From Candidatus Alistipes avicola (GTDB taxonomy: Bacteria > Bacteroidota > Bacteroidia > Bacteroidales > Rikenellaceae): DNA of 64,000 bases. Shown here piece by piece: positions 18,019-26,686 of this stretch; positions within the stretch are counted from its first letter, which is position 1; each line of letters starts with the position of its first letter. A model generated the notes under the pieces. It saw nothing but the letters and a program-made list of their open reading frames with translations. It did not search any database and was not told the DNA's origin. Location: contig DWYR01000021.1 in NCBI GenBank assembly GCA_019118565.1, forward strand, positions 1-64,000, read 5' to 3'. Position numbers and translations under genes: made by a program.

Positions 18019-18050
18019 CAAAAATAGTGGATTTATTTCCCTTTGCCAAA
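18019..18050 (-). promoter_or_regulatory. Promoter of the Ig-repeat lipoprotein gene
   Basis: On the minus strand TTTG (18050-18047), exactly 20 nt, TATTTTTG (18026-18019): full consensus. It fixes the downstream gene start at 17994. Confidence 0.7.
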
Positions 18051-18189
18051 CATTGGTTGCTTTTCGTGGTTTCGAGGGGGGTAAAATCTTTTCCCGGAGG
18101 AAGGGGACTGTGGGTGGATCGGGGGTTGGATAGAAAAATCCGCATCTTCGATATGAAATTCGTCGATGCGGACTTGTTTTCAAAAGCGG

Positions 18190-18263
18190 TGATCCCGACA
18201 GGATTCGAACCTGTGACCCACAGCTTAGAAGGCTGTTGCTCTATCCAGCTGAGCTACGGGACC
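18190..18263 (-). tRNA. tRNA-Arg (anticodon TCT)
   Basis: A complete cloverleaf on the minus strand: acceptor GGTCCCG/CGGGATC, D-arm GCTC..GAGC, anticodon stem ACAGC/GCTGT with loop CTTCTAA giving anticodon TCT, and T-arm ACAGG TTCGAAT CCTGT. The discriminator is A; CCA is not encoded (ACCG follows). It reads AGA/AGG codons. Confidence 0.95.
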
Positions 18264-18294
18264 ATCGTGACGGATATTAAGCCGTTCAGCGGCA

Positions 18295-18326
18295 CAAAAG
18301 TAATACAATTCCGCCAAATCTGCAAA
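18295..18326 (-). promoter_or_regulatory. Promoter of tRNA-Arg
   Basis: On the minus strand TTTG (18326-18323), exactly 20 nt, TACTTTTG (18302-18295). Start of transcription would be about 25 nt before the mature tRNA 5' end. Confidence 0.72.
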
Positions 18327-18386
18327 CGTGCGGCGGCTTATTCCGCGGGTTGAGCATAATTTATAATCTCTTTTGGCGTGTAAAGA

Positions 18387-18418
18387 TTTGGCAGTTCGTT
18401 TTTTTGTTCCTATCTTTG
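18387..18418 (+). promoter_or_regulatory. Promoter of rpsP operon
   Basis: TTTG (18387-18390), exactly 20 nt, TATCTTTG (18411-18418): full consensus, giving a leader of about 57 nt to the rpsP start. Confidence 0.75.
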
Positions 18419-18480
18419 CCCACCAAAAGCCCCGAAAGTGGGTTTGCGTTTATTAACTTTTATTAAAAATTTTATAGCAA

Positions 18481-19041
18481 ATGGCTGTTAAAATTCGTTT
18501 GGCACGTCACGGTAAGAAGGGTTATGCTTTCTACCACATCGTTGCCGCAGATAGCAGAGCGCCACGTGATGGTAAGTTCATCGAGAAGTTGGGAACCTAT
18601 AATCCCAATACGAATCCTGCTACGATTGATCTGGACTTCGAAAAAGCCCTGGATTGGTTACAGAAAGGCGCACAACCCACCGACACTTGTCGTGCAATTC
18701 TCTCCTATAAGGGTGTAATGTACAAGAAACACCTGTTGGGTGGTGTAGCTAAGGGCGCTTTCTCCGAGAGCGATGCCGAGGCTAAGTTCAACAAGTGGAT
18801 GAACGAGAAAGAGAGCAAGATCGAGAGCAAGAGAGGCAAACTGATGGCCGATGCGAAGACCGCAGAGAAGAACCGTCTGGTAGCCGAGACCAAGGTGAAA
18901 GAGGAGCGTGCCGCTGCCATCGCTGAGAAGAAAGCTGCCGCAGAGGCTGCTGCTCGTGAGGCTGCCGAGGTCGCTGCCGCAGAGGCAGCTGCTCAGGAAG
19001 GTGAAGCTCCTGCCGAGGGAGAGGCATCTGCCGAGGCCTAA
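18481..19041 (+). CDS. rpsP: Ribosomal protein S16 with Ala/Glu-rich tail
   Basis: 186 aa. Residues 1-85 are the S16 fold ([39 protein letters not shown]). From about residue 100 a charged helix and then an Ala/Glu-rich low-complexity tail ([20 protein letters not shown]) roughly double the E. coli length, which is typical of Bacteroidales S16. It is a 30S assembly protein. It heads a unit with rimM 14 nt downstream. Confidence 0.96.
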   Translation: MAVKIRLARHGKKGYAFYHIVAADSRAPRDGKFIEKLGTYNPNTNPATIDLDFEKALDWLQKGAQPTDTCRAILSYKGVMYKKHLLGGVAKGAFSESDAEAKFNKWMNEKESKIESKRGKLMADAKTAEKNRLVAETKVKEERAAAIAEKKAAAEAAAREAAEVAAAEAAAQEGEAPAEGEASAEA

Positions 19042-19055
19042 GCATAGCTTGTATC

Positions 19056-19550
19056 ATGTTGTTGTCGGTTGCGCGCGTGAGTAAACTCTTCGGAGTTGAA
19101 GGTGGGGTTCTTCTCAATCTCTACACGACGTTTCCCGATGACTTCTCAACAGAGGAACCGCTGTTCGTGAAGATCGATTCACTGGCGGTTCCTCTTTTTT
19201 GTGACCGTTTCGAACGTCGGGGGAAGACCGGAGCACTGGTCCTTTTCGCCGACATCGATTCGGAACGTCGCGCACAGGAACTGGTCGGTAAGGAGCTCTT
19301 CATCGAAGAGGAGGAGCGGGATGACGACGAGTTCTATTTCGAAGATCTGATCGGATTTGAAGTGCGGATTGGCCGTAAACGCGGTGAGATTACCGATCTC
19401 TATGACCATGACTTCAATCCGCTGTTCGAGGTCGAGATCGACGGCCGTCGGGTTTTGATCCCTGCCGTAGAGGAATTCATTGCGCATATCGACTTCGAAA
19501 AACGTTTCGTGAAGATGGTCCTGCCCGAAGGACTGCTCGATTTGGATTAA
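19056..19550 (+). CDS. rimM: 16S rRNA processing protein RimM
   Basis: 164 aa. The N-terminal domain (VARVSKLFGVEGGVLLNLYTTFP) and the PRC-barrel C-terminal domain (YFEDLIGFEV.. VEIDGRRVLIPAVEEFI) match RimM, which assists 30S head maturation by binding S19. rpsP-rimM is a widely conserved pair. Confidence 0.93.
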   Translation: MLLSVARVSKLFGVEGGVLLNLYTTFPDDFSTEEPLFVKIDSLAVPLFCDRFERRGKTGALVLFADIDSERRAQELVGKELFIEEEERDDDEFYFEDLIGFEVRIGRKRGEITDLYDHDFNPLFEVEIDGRRVLIPAVEEFIAHIDFEKRFVKMVLPEGLLDLD

Positions 19551-19561
19551 CCGGATATACG

Positions 19562-20551
19562 ATGAGACGACTCTTTTCTCACCTCCTGATACTTTGTTTA
19601 TTGGGAGCAACGGCGTGTACAAGCCATTTTTCCTCGTTGAGCGAGCAGGAGAAAGTCTTGCTCGAACGTTTCCGTACGATCCGTTTGTTGCAGCGGGAGA
19701 TGGCTTCGATACTGCCCGGGTTCGATGATCCGAACTATATAAGACCGCTGCTTTACTATACCGATTCGATCTGTTATGTAATGGATCCGGGTGCGGATTT
19801 TCAGGAACAATTTGCAGCCCGTCTGGTCTATCGGGACGATTCCCTGCGGGTTTATAAAACGTCGCTGCCGGATTCGATCCCTTTTCACATGGAGACTCAG
19901 GTCGATTTTCTCGATTCGACCGCATTCAACTATTGGAGTCCCTACCTCTATTGTTCTTCACCCGAAATTGTTGCCCGTTCCGTTCCCGATGTTACTACGG
20001 ACAATGCATGGTTTCCGATGGTGCTGCATGAGTGTGCACACGGCTATCAGTATGCCCACCCCTGGTTGGATGCCTTGTTGGCTCACGCCTTGCCGATGCA
20101 TGGCGAGATGGAGTTGGCCCGACTGCATTTGCAATATGATTGGTTTAACGAACTGATCGAAGTTGAAAATCGCGCCATATTGGATGCAGTTGATGCGGAT
20201 GATGCGTCCGATCGGAATTCCCATATTCGTACTTTTTTGATGAGTCGGAAGGCTCGTAAGGAGCGTATGGCGCAGGAGTTGAGTGAGGAGGCCGTGCGTG
20301 ACGAGGAGTTTTACGAGTATATGGAGGGGCTGGCCCGTTATATTGAGGCGGAGGTGGGATTCCGCCTCGGATGTTATTCTCAGGAGAAGGATACCTGGCT
20401 TTTCGATACGAACCGTTCCGGGTATTTCTTTGCGACGGGTTACAACCTGATGCGGTTGTTTGACCGGTTGGGAGTCGATAAGTCGTCGCTTTATACGGAT
20501 TCATTCCGTCCGTTGGAGGATTTTGTCAGAGAGGCTGTAAATCAGCAATAA
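19562..20551 (+). CDS. Lipoprotein with zincin-type HExxH motif
   Basis: 329 aa. A lipoprotein signal ends in GATAC (Cys19). Residues 156-160 are HECAH within LHECAHGYQY, an HExxH zinc site, and EGLARYIEAEVGFRLG further on supplies the kind of Glu-containing helix that gives the third zinc ligand in gluzincins. No family name is recognised with confidence. The mature protein is rich in acidic and aromatic residues and probably sits in the periplasm. It lies 11 nt after rimM and 15 nt before mnmA, so it is co-transcribed with translation genes though its own role seems to be at the envelope. Confidence 0.7.
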   Translation: MRRLFSHLLILCLLGATACTSHFSSLSEQEKVLLERFRTIRLLQREMASILPGFDDPNYIRPLLYYTDSICYVMDPGADFQEQFAARLVYRDDSLRVYKTSLPDSIPFHMETQVDFLDSTAFNYWSPYLYCSSPEIVARSVPDVTTDNAWFPMVLHECAHGYQYAHPWLDALLAHALPMHGEMELARLHLQYDWFNELIEVENRAILDAVDADDASDRNSHIRTFLMSRKARKERMAQELSEEAVRDEEFYEYMEGLARYIEAEVGFRLGCYSQEKDTWLFDTNRSGYFFATGYNLMRLFDRLGVDKSSLYTDSFRPLEDFVREAVNQQ

Positions 20552-20566
20552 AAAAGAGAAAAAGAG

Positions 20567-21745
20567 ATGGCACGAGTGGTAGTGGGACTTTCCGGGGGTG
20601 TCGATTCGTCGGTCGCTGCGTGGCTCCTCAAGGAGCAGGGGCATGAAGTAATCGGACTCTTCATGATCAACTGGCACGATACGACCGGAACCCTGGAGGG
20701 GGATTGTCCCTGGCACGATGATCGGGTCTTTGCCGAACTGGTGGCCCGGCGGCTCGATATTCCTTTCCATACGGTCGATCTGTCGGATGAATATCGACGT
20801 CGTGTGGTGGACTATATGTTTTCCGAGTATGAGCGGGGACGTACACCTAATCCCGATGTGCTTTGCAACCGGGAGATCAAGTTCGATGTATTCCTGAAGG
20901 AGGCACTTAAACTGGGTGCCGATTTCGTCGCTACGGGACACTATTGCCGTCGTGCTGAGGAGACTGCTCCCGACGGGACAACTGTCTATCGCCTGTTGGC
21001 CGGAGTCGATCCCAACAAGGATCAGAGTTATTTTCTGTGTCAGCTCTCCCAGGAACAGCTATCGCGAGCCATCTTCCCGATCGGCCATCTGTTGAAACCG
21101 GAGGTGCGACGACTGGCCGAGGAGCAGAAACTCGCTACGGCCAAGCGCAAGGATTCGCAGGGAATCTGTTTCGTGGGGAAGGTCGATCTGCCCGTATTCC
21201 TGCAACAGAAGTTGGCTGCCAAGAAGGGTAATGTCCATGAGATCCGGGCCGACTGGCCCAAATATGCGCAGCGCAACGCGCCGGACGATCTGGAGGCGTT
21301 GGCCGTACCGTATCGCTATACGGTGCGTGATGGCAAGAAGATCGGCGAACACAACGGTGCCCATTTCTATACGATCGGACAGCGCAAGGGGCTCGGTATC
21401 GGTGGCCGGAAGGAGTCATTGTTTGTTCTGGCAACCGATGTGGAGCAGAACGTGATCTATGTCGGGGAGGGGGATTCTCATCCGGGCCTTTATCGCAAGG
21501 CGTTGCGTATCGAACACTCGGAAATCCATTGGGTCAATCCGTTGCGTGAGTTGCACGAGGGAGAGAGCCGCCGTTTCAAGGTGCGGATCCGTTATCGGCA
21601 GCCGTTGCAGGATGCCGAACTGTTCATCCGTCCGACGGGAGCTTTCCTGTTGTTCGATGAGCCGCAGCGGGGTATTACGGCCGGGCAGTTCGCGGCCTGG
21701 TATGACGGGGATGAGTTGGTCGGTTCGGGAGTGATTGCCGAGTAA
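20567..21745 (+). CDS. mnmA: tRNA-specific 2-thiouridylase MnmA
   Basis: 392 aa. The PP-loop SGGVDSS (9-15), catalytic Cys100 in NPDVLCN and partner Cys201 in DSQGICFVG are all present, as is GQRKGLGIGG. It adds sulfur at U34 of Lys, Glu and Gln tRNAs using persulfide sulfur and ATP. Last gene of the rpsP unit, followed by a terminator. Confidence 0.95.
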   Translation: MARVVVGLSGGVDSSVAAWLLKEQGHEVIGLFMINWHDTTGTLEGDCPWHDDRVFAELVARRLDIPFHTVDLSDEYRRRVVDYMFSEYERGRTPNPDVLCNREIKFDVFLKEALKLGADFVATGHYCRRAEETAPDGTTVYRLLAGVDPNKDQSYFLCQLSQEQLSRAIFPIGHLLKPEVRRLAEEQKLATAKRKDSQGICFVGKVDLPVFLQQKLAAKKGNVHEIRADWPKYAQRNAPDDLEALAVPYRYTVRDGKKIGEHNGAHFYTIGQRKGLGIGGRKESLFVLATDVEQNVIYVGEGDSHPGLYRKALRIEHSEIHWVNPLRELHEGESRRFKVRIRYRQPLQDAELFIRPTGAFLLFDEPQRGITAGQFAAWYDGDELVGSGVIAE

Positions 21746-21794
21746 AGAAGAACAGACGGCAGTTTTCATCTGGATTGCTCTGCTTTTTGTAAAT

Positions 21795-21830
21795 AAAAAA
21801 CGCTCCACTTTTTGAAGGTGGAGCGTTTTT
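21795..21830. terminator. Terminator between mnmA and the small lipoprotein gene
   Basis: Stem CGCTCCAC / GTGGAGCG extended by A/T pairs and flanked by AAAAAA and TTTTT, so it can act in both directions for the converging genes. Confidence 0.85.
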
Positions 21831-21857
21831 GGCAAACAATTGTTAGTTATATGGTTT

Positions 21858-22079
21858 TTATTGAACTTGAGTTTCCGTCTCAGCCGTTTCAGTATTCGTT
21901 TCGGACTGTTCGTTGTTCTCGTTCGTACACTCTTTCTTTTCCGGCTCTGTCGTTTCTTTCTGTTCCGTTGTGGGTGTCGTCTGCTCCGTCATCTCTTTCT
22001 TTTCGGGTTGCTGTCCGCAAGCGAATGCACTACCGGTCATGAAGGTCAAGGCCGTCAGCATTAAAATGATCTTTTTCAT
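21858..22079 (-). CDS. Tiny Thr/Glu/Gln-rich exported protein
   Basis: 73 aa. MKKIILMLTALTFMTGSAFACGQQ is a signal sequence; Cys21 directly after it could be a lipid anchor, though AFAC is a poor lipobox. The remaining 50 residues are almost only E, T, Q, K, N and S, with one further Cys, and are expected to be disordered. Function unknown. No consensus promoter is evident upstream. A real gene is supported by the signal peptide and its place between terminators; the tail is low complexity, so homology would be hard to establish. Confidence 0.6.
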   Translation of the reverse strand: MKKIILMLTALTFMTGSAFACGQQPEKKEMTEQTTPTTEQKETTEPEKKECTNENNEQSETNTETAETETQVQ

Positions 22080-22293
22080 AGTCTTGATGTTTTAAGGTTT
22101 AACGTCCGGTTTATACGAGTCTTCGTTGAGGCTCGTTCGCTTATCTTATATCCAAGAAGAGGACCATAAAACATGTTCTAAATTAAACGACTGATTAATA
22201 GAGATATAGTGGCTTTGTGCCAAAGTCTGCTTTTGTGAAAATATGTAGAGCTCGGATTAGAAATTGTGGTTTTTCTCTACATCCATAAATAAT

Positions 22294-22330
22294 ATTCGGG
22301 GCATTTCCCTGCGTGAGAAATGCCCCGAAT
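22294..22330 (-). terminator. Terminator of the lptB-to-M23 operon
   Basis: A perfect 14-bp stem (ATTCGGGGCATTTC with complement at 22317-22330) and a 9-nt loop, directly downstream of the M23 peptidase gene on the minus strand, with A/T-rich flank. Confidence 0.8.
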
Positions 22331-22346
22331 GCCTATTTCCATACTT

Positions 22347-24080
22347 TTATCGGGAGATTCGTTTTTCCCAAACGGTTTTGTTCCCGCAGTTGTCTGTTAC
22401 GGTCAGTTTGAACAGGTAACTTTCCCCTTTCGGGGTACGGCTGTCGTCGAACGTATGGGTGATCGTTCCATTCATCGGATTGCGGTCGAGCAGGACCCAT
22501 TTCCCGTCGATTGTGGCGGTGTAACTCCCCAATCCGGAGTAGTTGTCGCTCCATTTGAAGGAGATGCTGCGGGACTTGATCGGTTCGTCCGCATTGAATT
22601 GCGGGGTGATCTTCGGGGGAACCGTATCGACTACAACGCAGAACTCTCCTAGGGTGCGGGTGTTGACGCTGACGGCCCCGTCCTTGTATTTTCCTCCGGC
22701 GAATGAGACTCTGTTGTTACGGACAAATCCCAGCGAAGCGTGCGGTTGCAGGTCGGGGGGGAGCATGGCCTGTATGGTAATTTTCGCAGCTTTGTGCAGA
22801 GGTAGCGTGCTGTCCAGTATCGAGAATACCGGAGAGTGGATCGAAACCGTATTGACCGAGACCGATCCGGAGGGACGGGACGACGAACGATAGAAGATAG
22901 GTTCATAGAAGGTCCCGGCCGGAATCTCCACCGAACATTGGTACTCGTCGCGGTAGAATGGAGACCGATTGTCGATTACGGGCAGGCTCGAATCGCAGGA
23001 TGCCCGGAAGTTTTTGTCGGAGCTTTGACCGACGATCGTAAATTCAAGCGTAGAGATATTGCCGCTGTCGTCTTCGGCTTCGATGCGAACCTGTTGGGCC
23101 TGTCCCTCGGCCGGAGTCAGCAGTGCCCGGTTTTTCATCACCGGATAGAATGCGTCGATACAGCCGTCCATTTGGGTGAGGCGGATCAATTCGTTGCGTG
23201 ACCCGACCTGCATCGGGTAGCAGGCGACGGCGTTGCAGTAGCGGGTTTCGTCGAATGCGAATCCATCGATACGCAGTTCGAAGATCTTTTCGTTATCGAC
23301 CGTTTCGCTTACACGCCATACTCCGAATGTGTTGGAGACCCCATCTTTGCGATCGGTCGCTTCCAGAATGAAATATCCACGGTTCCCGACCGGCAGAGGG
23401 GCATCCTGTTTTAAAACGTATTGTCCGGGAGCTTTGGCGGCCAGTTCAATAGCGCGGGGAGTGGCGTGAACCGGCACACCCCCTACGGTGTCGACCTCGA
23501 CGTAGTGCAATTTGACCAGAAGCGGCGGTATTTGATCGCGGGAGCGGATAACTCCCGATGAGATTGTGTTGAGCGTCCTTTGTGTGCGGGAGTCCCTGAT
23601 TTCGAAATGGAGGTGCGGCCCGGACGAGGCTCCCGTATTGCCCGATTTGGCGAATTCATCGCCCTGTTTGAGAGGAAACTTGTCGGGCGACGGATAGAGA
23701 TTGATGCTGTTCTGGCGGGTGCGGTAGCGCTCTTCGTGGACATATTTTTCGATGTCGCTCCGGAATACGGAGAGGTGCCCGTAAACGGAGGTCGTGCCGT
23801 TGGGGTGGGCGATATAGATGGCCCGTCCGTATCCGCCGGGGGTGACGGCGATGCGGCAGATGTATCCGTCGGCCACGGCTATCACTGATTTCCCTGTTAC
23901 GCCGTCCGTCTTGATGTCGACACCCGAATGGAAGTGATTGGGGCGCATTTCGCCGAAGTTGGATGAAAAGAGTCCGGCTACATTCTGTACGGGGAAGATA
24001 TAGTCGTCCGGATTGAGTTCTTGTGCCCGGGCCGTTATCCCGCCCAACAGGCAGAGTGCTATTAAAAAAAGTCGTCGCAT
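22347..24080 (-). CDS. Secreted M23-family peptidoglycan peptidase
   Basis: 577 aa with a signal peptide (LIALCLLGGITARAQ). The M23 domain lies in the N-terminal third: HFHSGVDIKT (His51, Asp55), VYGHLSVF and GPHLHFEIR (His156, His158), a complete LytM-type zinc site. A long C-terminal part (about 190-577) is beta-rich, with Ig-like features near the end (FKWSDNYSGLGSYTATIDG). It is expected to cut peptidoglycan cross-links in the periplasm. Its start overlaps the recX stop by 19 nt. Confidence 0.9.
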   Translation of the reverse strand: MRRLFLIALCLLGGITARAQELNPDDYIFPVQNVAGLFSSNFGEMRPNHFHSGVDIKTDGVTGKSVIAVADGYICRIAVTPGGYGRAIYIAHPNGTTSVYGHLSVFRSDIEKYVHEERYRTRQNSINLYPSPDKFPLKQGDEFAKSGNTGASSGPHLHFEIRDSRTQRTLNTISSGVIRSRDQIPPLLVKLHYVEVDTVGGVPVHATPRAIELAAKAPGQYVLKQDAPLPVGNRGYFILEATDRKDGVSNTFGVWRVSETVDNEKIFELRIDGFAFDETRYCNAVACYPMQVGSRNELIRLTQMDGCIDAFYPVMKNRALLTPAEGQAQQVRIEAEDDSGNISTLEFTIVGQSSDKNFRASCDSSLPVIDNRSPFYRDEYQCSVEIPAGTFYEPIFYRSSSRPSGSVSVNTVSIHSPVFSILDSTLPLHKAAKITIQAMLPPDLQPHASLGFVRNNRVSFAGGKYKDGAVSVNTRTLGEFCVVVDTVPPKITPQFNADEPIKSRSISFKWSDNYSGLGSYTATIDGKWVLLDRNPMNGTITHTFDDSRTPKGESYLFKLTVTDNCGNKTVWEKRISR

Positions 24081-24580
24081 GGTGTATCGGTGTTTTTCAC
24101 CGCTTCGCCGACGGCCTCGAGAACCGTCTCGTAGTCATAACCGAGCGAGAGTCCGTAGCGGAGCAGTTTGTTTTTTAAATCGTAAAGGTCTTTATAGCGG
24201 GTCAGACGCATCTTTTTCCCGATCTGCTCCCTCAACCGTGTGCGGTTGGCCTCGGGATCGAGTTGGGCGAGAGCCTGCTCGATGATCTGGCGGGAGATCC
24301 CCTTTTGTCGCAAAGAGGTTGCAATCTTACGGGCACCCCAGCCGCTCAGCCGTATCTTTTCCCGCACGAATGCTTCGGCGAAACGTTCGTCGTCGATAAA
24401 ACGGTCGTTGAGCAGCCGTTGCAAAACGTCCTGTCGAGTCGCCGGGGCAACACCCCAGCGCTGCATCAGCCGCATGGCATCTCCCGTGGATTTTTCGCTG
24501 CGGGCGCAGAGCCGCATCAGAGAGGCCAGCGCCTGCTCCGGGGTCTTGTCTCGTTTTACTTTCGGTTTAGCCGGCTGCAT
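24062..24580 (-). CDS. recX: Regulatory protein RecX
   Basis: 172 aa from the ATG at 24580, chosen because it starts the conserved part (MQPAKPKVKRDKTPEQALASLMRLCARSEKS) and overlaps prmC by only 25 nt; the long upstream reading frame runs antisense-like through prmC and is ignored. Three-helix repeats with LLNDRFIDDERFAEAFVREKI and GWGARKIATSLRQKGIS are RecX hallmarks. RecX modulates RecA filaments. recA is not in the window. Confidence 0.88.
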   Translation of the reverse strand: MQPAKPKVKRDKTPEQALASLMRLCARSEKSTGDAMRLMQRWGVAPATRQDVLQRLLNDRFIDDERFAEAFVREKIRLSGWGARKIATSLRQKGISRQIIEQALAQLDPEANRTRLREQIGKKMRLTRYKDLYDLKNKLLRYGLSLGYDYETVLEAVGEAVKNTDTPCDDFF

Positions 24581-25407
24581 GTCATACGGTTTTTGTCGTT
24601 TATGTCCTTTCGAACTTCGGTTGTCGGAAATCCCTCTTCGACAAGCATGCGGCTGATCTCCTCGGCGAAATCTTCGTGTATTTCGAAATAGAGAGAGCCT
24701 TCCGGACGGAGTAGCCGCCGTGCATTCCGGGCAATCGAACGGTAAAACAGAAGCGGGTCGTTGTCCGGAACGAAAAGTGCGAGCGACGGTTCGTGCTCCG
24801 TTACATTCGGACGCATCAGCGTGCGCTCCCTTTCGGGTATATAGGGGGGATTCGAGATGATCAGGTCGAATCGCCCCCTCTCGCCCGGGAATAGCTCTCC
24901 GAGTGCATCGGCCTCTTCGAATGAGACCTTTGTCTGGAGTCTTTGTGCATTTTCTCGGGCAATGGTCAGCGCCTGCGGAGAGAGATCGACCGCTGTTACC
25001 CGGGCTACAGGAAGTAGATGGGCCAGGGTAATGGCGATGGCTCCGCTTCCGGTCCCTACGTCGAGAATCGACGGATCCGGAAGGTGATTCCCGCAAACGA
25101 TCCACTGCACGAGCTCTTCGGTCTCCGGTCGTGGGATCAGTACCCCTTCCCGAACGCGAAAATCCAGTCCGCAGAACTCCGTGTGCCCCAGCACGTATTG
25201 TACCGGTCTCCCGGATGCGAGTTCTTCGATTGCCGACTCCAGCGTGTCGATTTCGAGCGACTCGTCCGGCGACAGGGTAAGATCGGTGAACGAAAGTCCA
25301 CCCAGTTCGCAGATTACGATGCGTGCGATTTGTTGAGCTTCCCGCTCTCCGTACAGAGGTGTGAGCCGCGATGTGATTCTCTTTATGACCTCCCGACGTG
25401 TCGGCAT
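24556..25407 (-). CDS. prmC: Release factor glutamine methyltransferase
   Basis: 283 aa. SAM-binding LDVGTGSGAIAITLA (about 115-129) and the glutamine-binding NPPY motif (186-189) in DLIISNPPYIPERE. It methylates the GGQ glutamine of RF1 and RF2. An N-terminal helical domain (1-75) fits PrmC/HemK. It follows aroA after 9 nt. Confidence 0.94.
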   Translation of the reverse strand: MPTRREVIKRITSRLTPLYGEREAQQIARIVICELGGLSFTDLTLSPDESLEIDTLESAIEELASGRPVQYVLGHTEFCGLDFRVREGVLIPRPETEELVQWIVCGNHLPDPSILDVGTGSGAIAITLAHLLPVARVTAVDLSPQALTIARENAQRLQTKVSFEEADALGELFPGERGRFDLIISNPPYIPERERTLMRPNVTEHEPSLALFVPDNDPLLFYRSIARNARRLLRPEGSLYFEIHEDFAEEISRMLVEEGFPTTEVRKDINDKNRMTCSRLNRK

Positions 25408-25416
25408 AACGGTTGA

Positions 25417-26664
25417 TTATCGGATACGGAGGGCATCAAGCCGTTCGAAGAAGTCGGGAAAACTTTTGGCAACGCATTCCGCCCCCTCGATCGTAACGGG
25501 ACCTTCGGCAGCCAGTCCGGCAATGGAAAGGGCCATGGCAATACGATGGTCACTGTGGCTCTCGACCGTGCCGCTCAGGATTTTGCCTCCCTGTACTTTC
25601 ATTACGTCTTCCTCTTCCAGATCTATCTCAATGCCGAGTTTTTCGAACTCCTCCTTCAGTGATTCCGCCCGGTTGTTCTCCTTGTTCTCCAGACGGGATG
25701 TCCCGCGAATGATGCTCGTGCCGTTGGCCGCAGCGGCCAGTACCGCCAGAGCGGGGAAGAGGTCGGGACAGTGCGTGGCATCGAATGAGAAGGCCTGTAA
25801 GGGACGATGTGCGACCGTAATCGTGTCGCCTTCGTCGATTACGGCTGCTCCCGAACGGACGAAGGCCTGCATGACGGCCGTATCGGCCTGTTTGGAAAGG
25901 GTCGGTAAATGACGTATGGTTACCTGCCCGGCGATGGCTCCGGCTGTCAGCAGTAAGGCGGCGGCGCTCCAGTCGCTTTCGATCTCGATTTCGGTCGGGC
26001 TGTAATATTGCCCTCCGGCGATGTAGAATTCTTGATAGTCCTTGTGCAGTATCTCGATGCCGAACTGCCGGGCCGTATCGATGGTCATGTCCAGATAGGG
26101 CGTTGCGATCGGTCGAGCAACGCGGATCGTAGTCTCTTCGCAGGCCAGAGGTAATGCAAGCAGCAACCCTGTAGCGAACTGAGAGGAGATCGGATCTTCT
26201 ACCGTCACCTCACCGCCCCGGAGAGGGCCGCATATCTCAATAGGAAGGAACCCTCCTCCGTCCCGAACCTGAACGCCGAATTGTCGCAGCGTTTCGAGCA
26301 TCGGAAGCATCGGACGATGCCGCAGGGTCCCTTCGCCCTCGATCAGGATAGGGGTTCGGCAAAGCGATGCGATGGGGGCAAAAAGACGTGCGGCCAAACC
26401 CGATTCTCCAACACAGAGACGGTCGGTTTGCGGACGTAATCCCCCTTCGATGGTCAGCGAGCGTTCGCCCGTGCGATGAACTTTCGCCCCGAGTGCTTCG
26501 ATGCAGCTGATCGCGGAAAGGGTGTCGTTGCAGAAGTCAATGTGATGCAATACGGAGGTTCCCTCCGTAAGCAGGGAGGCGGCCAATGCCCGTTGTGCGT
26601 AACTTTTTGAGCCGGGGGAGATACAAATGCCTCGGATTCGCCCCGGCAGAATGGATCGATCCAT
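25417..26664 (-). CDS. aroA: 3-phosphoshikimate 1-carboxyvinyltransferase (EPSP synthase)
   Basis: 415 aa from ATG 26664, 22 nt after lptB; a longer frame reaching into lptB is rejected because homology begins at ILPGRIRGICISPGSKSYAQRALAA. The shikimate-phosphate and PEP sites are seen in PGSKSYAQRA, GESGLAARLF, SSQFATGLLLA, ESDWSAAA and ESHSDHRIAMALSIAGL. It catalyses the sixth step of the shikimate pathway. Confidence 0.94.
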   Translation of the reverse strand: MDRSILPGRIRGICISPGSKSYAQRALAASLLTEGTSVLHHIDFCNDTLSAISCIEALGAKVHRTGERSLTIEGGLRPQTDRLCVGESGLAARLFAPIASLCRTPILIEGEGTLRHRPMLPMLETLRQFGVQVRDGGGFLPIEICGPLRGGEVTVEDPISSQFATGLLLALPLACEETTIRVARPIATPYLDMTIDTARQFGIEILHKDYQEFYIAGGQYYSPTEIEIESDWSAAALLLTAGAIAGQVTIRHLPTLSKQADTAVMQAFVRSGAAVIDEGDTITVAHRPLQAFSFDATHCPDLFPALAVLAAAANGTSIIRGTSRLENKENNRAESLKEEFEKLGIEIDLEEEDVMKVQGGKILSGTVESHSDHRIAMALSIAGLAAEGPVTIEGAECVAKSFPDFFERLDALRIR

Positions 26665-26686
26665 ATCGTATTCTTGTCGGAAATAA

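Noticed and set aside
22200..22290. Small RNA suggested by CTTTG-TGC-CAAAG and ATGTAGAG/CTCTACAT repeats
   Set aside because: Short arms, no consensus promoter and no terminator of its own; too weak to call.
24581..25105. N-terminal extension of recX into prmC
   Set aside because: Arg/Ser-rich out-of-frame reading of prmC; RecX homology begins at 24580.
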